Shown: one piece after another, positions 1 through 5,067 of the stretch
How positions within the stretch are numbered: the stretch's first letter is position 1
Layout of the letters: each line of letters starts with the position of its first letter
Source of the DNA: Bacteroidota bacterium
GTDB lineage: Bacteria > Zhuqueibacterota > JdFR-76 > DREG01
Length of the DNA: 5,067 bases
Direction: 5' to 3'
Assembly (NCBI GenBank): GCA_030624545.1
Contig: JAUXJX010000187.1
Span: forward strand, 1-5,067
The notes under the pieces: generated by a model
The model's input: only the letters and a program-made list of their open reading frames with translations
Databases searched by the model: none
What the model was told of the DNA's origin: nothing
Program-made: the position numbers and the translations under genes

Positions 1-93
1 GGCGTCACTTTTGTAGTCAAGGAATCTCTATCTATGCCAGAAATTGAAGACCTGATCAATCCTGATTTGGAAAAATGGCTGGGCCAGAACTAG
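1..93 (+). CDS. C-terminal end of a probable sugar ABC transporter substrate-binding protein (partial)
   Basis: Frame 1 is open from the left edge to a TAG at 91-93 and encodes 30 residues, starting GVTFVVKESLSMPEIED and ending KWLGQN. The start lies outside the window. The fragment is too short to identify by itself. The call rests mainly on context: in CUT2 operons such as mglBAC the periplasmic binding protein gene directly precedes the duplex ATPase gene, and the fragment looks like the final strand and helix of such a protein. Its last 19 bases overlap the start of the ATPase gene in another frame, which suggests translational coupling. If it is a binding protein, it would capture the sugar in the periplasm and deliver it to the permease. 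It could instead be some other gene, because no family motif remains. Confidence 0.6.
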   Translation, partial: GVTFVVKESLSMPEIEDLINPDLEKWLGQN

Positions 94-1622
94 CAGCCGA
101 TAGCGGAGACAAGCCGCGCCTGGAAATGCGCGGTATTTGCAAACGATTTGGCGCGACTATCGCTTTACAGGACGTCAGCTTCGCTGTGAAGCCAGGTGAA
201 GTTCATGCCTTGGTCGGCGAGAATGGCGCCGGCAAAAGCACGTTGATGAAGATTCTAGCCGGGGCATACAAACCTGACAAAGGGACGATGTTTCTGGACG
301 GGAAACCATTTCAACCACACAATTCTTTGGATGCCAGGCTTCAAGGAGTGGGTATGATCTACCAGGAGCTTTCCCTGGCGCCGCATCTGACCGTCGAAGA
401 AAACATGCTGCTGGGAATGGAGCCCACGAAATTAGGATTTGTTCGATGGCAGGAAGTTCGTGGTCGTGCCCGGGAGGCTCTTAAGCATTTCGATCATTCC
501 CGATTGAAGCCTGATACCCGGGTTGGAACATTACCGTTAAGCGCTCAGCAATTGGTCGAAATTGGCCGCTCTTTAACCGTTGGATGCCAGGTTTTGGTTT
601 TTGATGAGCCAACCAGTAGTCTTTCCCAGCGCGATATTGACCGGCTTTTCGAGGTCATAATCGGTTTTAGAAATCAAGATTTGTCAATCGTCTATATCTC
701 ACACTTTCTGGAGGAGGTTCAACATATAGCTGATCGTCTCACTGTTTTGCGAGATGGATACGTGGTCGGCACTCGAGATGTCGGGACGACAAAAACCGAA
801 GAAATCGTACGGATGATGGTGGGCCGAGAAATTACGGATCTCTATCCCCGGTCTGTCCGCAAACGGAGAGACGCGGTTCTGGAAATTGAGAATCTGGCCG
901 GATTAGAAAAACCTGAAACTGCAAATCTGGTCCTCCATAATGGTGAAGTGTTGGGAATCTGTGGACTGGTCGGTGCGGGCAGAACGGAAATGCTGCGTGT
1001 GATTTTTGGCCTGGACCCGGTGCGAAAAGGCCGGATTAAAATCGGTCTTCATCTCGGGCCCGCTTCTCCAATCAGGCGTTGGATGCAAGGAGTTGGCATG
1101 CTCAGCGAGAATCGCAAAGAAGAAGGGCTGGCAACAAACCTGAGCCTTGCCGACAATGTTACACTGTCAAAACTCAGAGGATTTGGACCTCTTAAATTGG
1201 TCCTGCCACGGAAACAGGAAGCGGCCACACAGAAATGGATTGATCTTCTCGATATTCGCTGTTTAAACCCCGGTCAACGTGTCGCGGAAATGTCAGGCGG
1301 CAATCAGCAGAAGGCCGCAATTGCCAGGCTATTGCAGCATGACGCTGACGTCTTGTTGTTGGATGAGCCGACTCGCGGCATCGACGTCGCCGCAAAGGCC
1401 AAGATTTACCAGATCATCAATGAAATCGCAGCGGGATCGGAGAGCAAGGGACGGGCGCCAAAGGCAGTTTTGATGATTAGCAGTTATCTTCCCGAGTTGA
1501 TCGGCATATGCGACAGAATTGCCGTGATGTATCGCGGGCATTTGAGCGCCGCCAAACCGGTGGAAGAGATTGATGAACACAAACTGATGATGGCTGCTAC
1601 CGGTCAGGAAGTGTTGGTTTGA
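75..1622 (+). CDS. Sugar ABC transporter ATP-binding protein, duplicated-domain RbsA/MglA/XylG type
   Basis: This 515-residue protein is the cytoplasmic energy unit of a CUT2-class sugar importer, and about 500 residues is normal for the family. Two ABC domains lie in tandem. Domain 1 has Walker A GENGAGKST (48-56), Q-loop Q97, Walker B ending DEPT (177-180) and switch His210. Its signature is degenerate, reading LPLSA (153-157) instead of LSGGQ. Domain 2 has a degenerate Walker A, GLVGAGRTE (297-305, Arg303 for Lys), a good signature SGGNQQK (407-413), Walker B DEPTRGID (430-437), and Ser470 where the switch His would be. This asymmetry is typical of RbsA-like proteins. The ATG at 75 overlaps the upstream gene by 19 bases and has only a weak ribosome site. 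ATG 126 (Met18) is an alternative that would still keep all of domain 1. The permease gene follows. The sugar cannot be told from this subunit. Confidence 0.95.
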   Translation: MAGPELAADSGDKPRLEMRGICKRFGATIALQDVSFAVKPGEVHALVGENGAGKSTLMKILAGAYKPDKGTMFLDGKPFQPHNSLDARLQGVGMIYQELSLAPHLTVEENMLLGMEPTKLGFVRWQEVRGRAREALKHFDHSRLKPDTRVGTLPLSAQQLVEIGRSLTVGCQVLVFDEPTSSLSQRDIDRLFEVIIGFRNQDLSIVYISHFLEEVQHIADRLTVLRDGYVVGTRDVGTTKTEEIVRMMVGREITDLYPRSVRKRRDAVLEIENLAGLEKPETANLVLHNGEVLGICGLVGAGRTEMLRVIFGLDPVRKGRIKIGLHLGPASPIRRWMQGVGMLSENRKEEGLATNLSLADNVTLSKLRGFGPLKLVLPRKQEAATQKWIDLLDIRCLNPGQRVAEMSGGNQQKAAIARLLQHDADVLLLDEPTRGIDVAAKAKIYQIINEIAAGSESKGRAPKAVLMISSYLPELIGICDRIAVMYRGHLSAAKPVEEIDEHKLMMAATGQEVLV

Positions 1623-1670
1623 TAATACACTGATGATGTCGACAATTCACTGAGATATTTGCATTTCCGC

Positions 1671-2666
1671 ATGATAACATCGCCTCTCAAATCCTCAAAT
1701 TCTTCCGAAAAAATGTGGTCAAGGCTCAATAGATTTGGACCGTTACTGGCTCTCCTTCTTGTATACTTGTTCTTCGCTATTACCAATAGCAAAATCACCT
1801 CGCTCACCGCAATGGAGATGATGGTTCTCCACACCGTAATTGTCGGGGTATCGGCCATCGGCATGACCCTGGTTATCATCTCTGCAGGTATTGATCTTTC
1901 AGTTGGCTCCATCATCGCTTTAAGCTCTGTTGTGGTTGCTCTGTTGATGGACAGCTATGGTCTTGATCCGCTAATCGCCGCAATATGTGGCATTGCTGCC
2001 GGCCTGATTTGTGGGCTGTTCAATGGTCTGCTTATCACTCGGCTGAAATTGGTGCCCTTCATCGTAACGCTTGGCACACTATTGATCGTTCGTGGAATTG
2101 CAAAAGGATTGGCCAACAGCATCCCCATCAACGCAGGACAAACCTGGTTGAGCGAATTGCTTGCCGTGCTTCCACCCGATCGGAGATGGCAGCTTCTGCC
2201 TCCCGGTGGCTGGCTCATGATTTTATTAGCTATGGCTGTAGCCGGATTCCTCAGATATACGAAGCTGGGCCGCCACATCCTTGCGGTCGGTTCGAATGAA
2301 AATACAGCAAGGCTCTGTGGCGTCGCGGTTGAACGGGTGAAGGTCTTTGTCTATGCCGCGGCCGGCGCATTCGCAGGTCTGTCCGGGCTCATGCTCATGT
2401 CATACCAAGAACAGGGCGATCCCACCGGTGCAGTTGGCCTTGAACTTGAAGTCATAGCGGCCGTGGTGATTGGAGGAGGCAGCCTTTCCGGTGGGGAAGG
2501 CTCGATACTCGGAAGTCTTGTCGGCGCAATGATTATGACCGTCATCCGAACAGGCTGCCAGCTTAATGGATGGCCTCCCTGGGTAACCCAGATCGTCACC
2601 GGGTCCGTCATCGTCGTGGCAGTCGCAGTTGACAGACTGCGCCATAGGCGGTTTAGGCTAATCTAG
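1671..2666 (+). CDS. Sugar ABC transporter permease, RbsC/AraH family
   Basis: This is the inner-membrane channel subunit (331 residues from ATG 1671), which in this family works as a homodimer with the duplex ATPase. Family blocks appear in order: GIDLSVGS (73-80), the GLFNGLLI...PFIVTLGTLLIVRGIA stretch (115-144), the cytoplasmic TKLGRHILAVGSNENTARLCGV loop that should contact the ATPase (197-218), and the block beginning GLELEVIAAVVIGGGSLSGG (256-275). About eight to ten hydrophobic segments are visible between residue 23 and residue 320, and the C-terminus is short and basic (RLRHRRFR). The start is uncertain. The frame opens after a stop at 1623-1625 and offers TTG 1659, ATG 1671 and ATG 1713. 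None has a clear Shine-Dalgarno sequence. ATG 1713 would begin just before the first membrane segment. It is the only permease gene seen and lies 48 bases after the ATPase gene. Confidence 0.93.
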   Translation: MITSPLKSSNSSEKMWSRLNRFGPLLALLLVYLFFAITNSKITSLTAMEMMVLHTVIVGVSAIGMTLVIISAGIDLSVGSIIALSSVVVALLMDSYGLDPLIAAICGIAAGLICGLFNGLLITRLKLVPFIVTLGTLLIVRGIAKGLANSIPINAGQTWLSELLAVLPPDRRWQLLPPGGWLMILLAMAVAGFLRYTKLGRHILAVGSNENTARLCGVAVERVKVFVYAAAGAFAGLSGLMLMSYQEQGDPTGAVGLELEVIAAVVIGGGSLSGGEGSILGSLVGAMIMTVIRTGCQLNGWPPWVTQIVTGSVIVVAVAVDRLRHRRFRLI

Positions 2667-2681
2667 TGGAAATAGGAGCAA

Positions 2682-2699
2682 ATGGTTATTTGCGCATAG
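2682..2699 (+). other. Possible five-codon leader ORF (MVICA) before the CBM9-like gene
   Basis: ATG 2682 is preceded by AGGAG at 2674-2678, only three bases away, which is short for good initiation. It reads five codons to a TAG at 2697-2699. That stop overlaps the AGAGG ribosome site of the next gene. The arrangement could couple or restrain translation of that gene, but an ORF this short can easily arise by chance. There is no direct evidence that it is translated. Confidence 0.2.
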
Positions 2700-2702
2700 A
2701 GG
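2698..2702 (+). promoter_or_regulatory. Ribosome binding site of the CBM9-like gene
   Basis: AGAGG lies six bases before ATG 2709, a good Shine-Dalgarno match and spacing. It supports this ATG over the later in-frame Met31 codon, a choice that also keeps the N-terminal membrane segment. Confidence 0.65.
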
Positions 2703-2708
2703 TTTAAG

Positions 2709-3491
2709 ATGAAAATCAACACAACAATTCTACTCCTGACAACCGTCGGTTTGATTGTGGCCATGGTTTATATAACCAACCGAGAGGATAATTCGCAAAT
2801 GACAGAAGAACATTCCAATCAAACGCTGCCGGAATATGTGTGCAAAAAAGTGCATCGTGAAATTAAACTAACGGGCAAGCTCGAGGATCCGCTATGGCAG
2901 GAAGCAGAAGCCATCCAACTCAATGATGCCATAACTGGCAAGCCAGGCCGTTTTTCAACAGAAGTCCGTGTATTATATGACGACAAATTTCTATACGTCG
3001 GCTTTCATTGCGAGGACGATTACGCCTGGGGAACCGTGACTGAACGGGACGGCCCCATCTGGAACGAAGAGAGCGTTGAAGTGTTTGTCAATCCTGCCGG
3101 CACGGCGCACCAATATTACGAAATCAACGTGAGTCCCAAGAATGTCATTTTTGACTCCTGCATCCTGAACAGGCGAACGGAGGAAAATCCGAATAACACA
3201 TTTATCGGGCTTCCCGAATGGAATGTGGTCGATTTGCAGACCGCCACAAATATTGACGGAGAAGCGGATCAGCACGGTAAGGCCAAAAGCTGGAGTGCTG
3301 AGTTTGCCATTCCGCATTCGGAACTGATCGGAGCGCCCAATGTTCCGCCTAAACACGGAGACATTTGGCGAATTAATTTCTACCGTATTGATTCACCCAG
3401 AAAAGACCAGAGAGAGCACTATGCCTGGATCCAGACCGGACGGCCCGCTTTTCACCTGCCCTGGAGATTTGCCTACCTGAGATTTGAATAG
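2709..3491 (+). CDS. Membrane-anchored carbohydrate-binding family 9-like protein
   Basis: This 260-residue protein begins with a short charged end and one hydrophobic segment (about 5-22). There is no evident signal peptidase site and no Cys near it for a lipobox, so an uncleaved anchor facing the periplasm is likely. After a polar linker comes a CBM9-like/DOMON-like beta-sandwich over roughly 41-260. Visible marks are PEYVCKK (41-47), LTGKLEDPLWQEA (54-66), VRVLYDDKFLYVGFHCED (86-103), WNEESVEVFVNP (118-129), YYEINVSP (136-143), SWSAEFAIP (194-202), WRINFYRID (220-228) and a closing aromatic-rich stretch with Trp240, Trp252 and Phe254. Proteins of this group bind carbohydrate or are attached to glycoside-active enzymes. 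No catalytic domain is present here. It follows the permease gene after 42 bases, which suggests sugar capture or sensing linked to the importer (inference). Its ligand is unknown, and some CBM9-like domains may not bind sugar. Confidence 0.82.
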   Translation: MKINTTILLLTTVGLIVAMVYITNREDNSQMTEEHSNQTLPEYVCKKVHREIKLTGKLEDPLWQEAEAIQLNDAITGKPGRFSTEVRVLYDDKFLYVGFHCEDDYAWGTVTERDGPIWNEESVEVFVNPAGTAHQYYEINVSPKNVIFDSCILNRRTEENPNNTFIGLPEWNVVDLQTATNIDGEADQHGKAKSWSAEFAIPHSELIGAPNVPPKHGDIWRINFYRIDSPRKDQREHYAWIQTGRPAFHLPWRFAYLRFE

Positions 3492-3562
3492 CATCCCCCT
3501 CATCGATTTGGAATTCCTCACTGCCTGCCATTGTTACCTTTTTTGAAGTGTAACTCAAACAC

Positions 3563-3568
3563 AGGTGA
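3563..3568 (+). promoter_or_regulatory. Ribosome binding site of the DUF3179 gene
   Basis: AGGTGA lies four bases before ATG 3573. It decides the start in favour of this ATG over the upstream in-frame TTG at 3531, and the resulting protein begins directly with a signal peptide. Confidence 0.6.
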
Positions 3569-3572
3569 AACC

Positions 3573-4955
3573 ATGCTGGTCAAAAATAGATGGATACAAT
3601 TCTCAATATATACCTTCCTCAGCTTAGCTTTTCAGACAGCAGCACCACTCTCGTATGCGCAATTTAAGTCAGAGCCCAGTGATCAAGAAGTGTTCCAAAA
3701 AATGCTCAACTTACTGGATGAAGGCTCGCGAGCTCAACTGGAGGCTTGTGAATGGCTTGGCAAATTCAATGATATCTCGATTGTGCCGGCCCTGGTGGAC
3801 GCCATTTACTTTGTCAAAGTCCCCGGCGAATGGGATTGGGCTCTTGAAAAGATCAGCGGACGGAACTATGGGCGTGATTGGGCCCGTTGGATGGAATGGC
3901 TCGGCAAACAGGATTTCGAGCCACATTCTGCTTATTCGCAATTTAAGCAGGAATTGCTGGGACGGATCGATCCCAATTTCAGCTTATTCCTTAAACCAAA
4001 ATTTGATCGTGCGATTCGGCTGGATGAAATTGTCTGGGGAGGCGTTCGAAAAGACGGGATCCCTTCTCTTGATGATCCCAAAATGATTAAGGCTAAGGAA
4101 GCATCCTATCTAAACGAAGATGAAGACGTTTTCGGTCTGTCCATGGATGGGGAACATCATGCCTATCCCTTGCGCATTTTGAATTGGCATGAAATGTTGA
4201 ACGTCACCATTGGTGGCAAGGCAGTGACCCTCACTTATTGCACACTTTGCGGTGCCGCGGTTCCTTATGAGGGGCAAATCGATGGAAACACCTACACGTT
4301 TGGCTCTTCGGGCCTGCTTTATCGCAGCAACAAATTGATGTATGATCGTCAAACAAATTCTCTTTGGTCGAGCCTGCACGGCAAGCCGGTTGTCGGACCT
4401 TTGGTGGGGAAGAATATCCAGTTGAAGAGGCATTACGTGGTTCGCACGACCTGGAAAGAATGGAAAGAAATGAATCCATCGACGCTTGTCCTGGATATCA
4501 ACACGGGCTTCGAGCGTGACTACAGGCCTGGTTCTGTTTATAAAGAGTATATCAAGAGCAAAGACACGATGTTCCCAGTTGCATGGCGCGACAAACGCCT
4601 GAAAGCAAAGGATTGGGTTTACGGATTGATTATCAGGGGAACAGCCAAGGCTTACCCCCTCAAGAAACTCAAGAAGAAATCTATGCTTCAAGATGCATTT
4701 GCGGGCGAAAATATCTTACTTTTACTCGCTTCGAAGAATCTCACTGTGAGAGCCTACCAGCGCGGTGACCGTGTCTTTCGGGATCAGATAGTATCGGGAG
4801 TACTAACGGACACTGAAGGGGATGAATGGATGATCTCTGAAGGTGGCCTTGTGCGCAAATCTGATCAGTTCCGGCTCTATCGTCTGCCAGGCCATTTATC
4901 CTACTGGTTTGGCTGGTATGCATTCTTTCCCAAGACACAGGTTTGGAAGAAGTGA
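3573..4955 (+). CDS. Exported DUF3179-domain protein with HEAT-like N-terminal segment
   Basis: From ATG 3573 the product has 460 residues. Residues 1-29 form a signal peptide (basic start, hydrophobic core, probable cleavage after SYA at 27-29), so it is exported. Residues about 37-113 resemble one HEAT-like helical repeat (LEACEWLGKF...IVPALVDAI) followed by an ISGRNYGRDWARWMEWL motif, a wording seen beside HEAT repeats. A DUF3179 domain follows from about 147 to the end: RLDEIVWGGVRKDGIP (149-164), FGLSMDGEHHAYPLRILNWHE (187-207), TYCTLCG (221-227, Cys223 and Cys226), YTFGSSGLLY (241-250), MYDR (266-269), a second AYPL (390-393) and a closing YWFGWYAFFP (454-463). The biochemical role of DUF3179 is unknown to me. 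The CxxC pair could be redox-active or bind metal, but this is a guess. It lies 81 bases after the CBM9-like gene and two bases before the next gene. Confidence 0.9.
   Translation: MLVKNRWIQFSIYTFLSLAFQTAAPLSYAQFKSEPSDQEVFQKMLNLLDEGSRAQLEACEWLGKFNDISIVPALVDAIYFVKVPGEWDWALEKISGRNYGRDWARWMEWLGKQDFEPHSAYSQFKQELLGRIDPNFSLFLKPKFDRAIRLDEIVWGGVRKDGIPSLDDPKMIKAKEASYLNEDEDVFGLSMDGEHHAYPLRILNWHEMLNVTIGGKAVTLTYCTLCGAAVPYEGQIDGNTYTFGSSGLLYRSNKLMYDRQTNSLWSSLHGKPVVGPLVGKNIQLKRHYVVRTTWKEWKEMNPSTLVLDINTGFERDYRPGSVYKEYIKSKDTMFPVAWRDKRLKAKDWVYGLIIRGTAKAYPLKKLKKKSMLQDAFAGENILLLLASKNLTVRAYQRGDRVFRDQIVSGVLTDTEGDEWMISEGGLVRKSDQFRLYRLPGHLSYWFGWYAFFPKTQVWKK
4945..4949 (+). promoter_or_regulatory. Ribosome binding site of the right-edge gene, inside the DUF3179 coding sequence
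   Basis: GGAAG lies eight bases before ATG 4958 and sits within the last codons of the DUF3179 gene. It supports a real, probably coupled start for the gene that runs off the window. Confidence 0.5.
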
Positions 4956-4957
4956 AG

Positions 4958-5067
4958 ATGTATGATGAACTACATTTCACAAAGCCCGTAACTTATGACG
5001 ACGCAATGTTGTCTATTATCACACTGCTCGGGGCTAATTTCGAGGGCCTCGAATTGTCGACATCCAC
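4958..5067 (+). CDS. Start of an unidentified gene, cut by the right edge
   Basis: An ATG two bases after the DUF3179 stop opens a frame that stays open to the window edge. It gives 36 residues, beginning MYDELHFTKPVTYDDAMLS and continuing IITLLGANFEGLELSTS. A Shine-Dalgarno-like GGAAG stands eight bases upstream. The tight spacing suggests it is translated together with the DUF3179 gene. There is no signal peptide or membrane segment at the start, so a cytoplasmic protein is more likely. I recognise no family from this fragment. An overlapping ATG at 4962 leads to a stop after nine codons and is not favoured. Confidence 0.55.
   Translation, partial: MYDELHFTKPVTYDDAMLSIITLLGANFEGLELSTS

Noticed and set aside
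1621..1626. GATAAT as a -10 box before the permease gene
   Set aside because: It overlaps the ATPase stop and has no -35 match at a proper distance.
2841..2843. Cys45 of the CBM9-like protein as a lipobox cysteine
   Set aside because: It lies more than 20 residues after the hydrophobic segment, beyond a polar linker, with no lipobox residues before it.
3531..3572. In-frame TTG 3531 as start of the DUF3179 gene
   Set aside because: It has no Shine-Dalgarno sequence and would put 14 polar residues in front of a well-formed signal peptide. ATG 3573 has AGGTGA at a suitable distance.
3492..3572. Possible terminator or promoter in the gap (T-run at 3539-3544, palindromes GGAATTCC and ATCGAT)
   Set aside because: No GC-rich stem precedes the T-run, the palindromes are short, and no paired -35 and -10 boxes with normal spacing are visible.
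3658..3950. Direct repeat CGCAATTTAAG at about 3659 and 3938
   Set aside because: It is an 11-base match within one gene, both copies encode QFK in the same frame, and nothing larger surrounds it.
4239..4259. TYCTLCG as a c-type haem site
   Set aside because: Covalent haem attachment needs CxxCH. Here the residue after the second Cys is Gly.
4110..4691. A 193-codon open frame on the minus strand
   Set aside because: It lies wholly within the DUF3179 coding sequence, whose plus-strand product has clear family motifs. The antisense translation shows no recognisable domain.

Overview
The window reads as one forward-strand gene cluster with no RNA gene, mobile element or CRISPR array that I can see. 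It opens with the last 30 codons of a gene whose position and sequence fit the substrate-binding protein of a sugar ABC transporter. Next come a duplicated-domain sugar ABC ATPase (RbsA/MglA/XylG type) and a single RbsC/AraH-type permease. Together they form a complete CUT2-class importer in the order binding protein, ATPase, permease, the same order as mglBAC. The binding-protein gene overlaps the ATPase gene by 19 bases.

Downstream are two exported or membrane-tethered proteins that are not standard transporter parts. The first, at 2709-3491, is a membrane-anchored protein with a family 9 carbohydrate-binding-like (CBM9-like/DOMON-like) domain. The second, at 3573-4955, has a signal peptide, a short HEAT-like helical segment and a DUF3179 domain carrying a TYCTLCG motif. 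A further gene starts two bases after the DUF3179 stop, with its own Shine-Dalgarno sequence, and runs off the right edge. I do not recognise it. Gaps between genes are short (48, 42, 81 and 2 bases) and none holds a convincing terminator, so one transcript is plausible but not shown.

The likely host is a Gram-negative-type bacterium, since the binding protein, signal peptide and anchored carbohydrate-binding domain all imply a periplasm. The wording of the CBM9-like protein (the YVC...DGKLDDPxW-like opening) and of the DUF3179 protein (the RLDEIVWGGVRxDGIP block) recalls proteins of Planctomycetota, Verrucomicrobiota and similar environmental phyla. That is an impression from memory, not a search result.

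The simplest functional reading is that the transporter imports a monosaccharide or small sugar derivative and the anchored CBM9-like protein works on carbohydrate at the outer face of the inner membrane. The sugar cannot be named because no catabolic enzyme or regulator lies in the window. The DUF3179 protein's role is unknown. No clearly new system is evident. The most interesting point is the pairing of a sugar importer with a stand-alone CBM9-like protein and a HEAT-DUF3179 protein.
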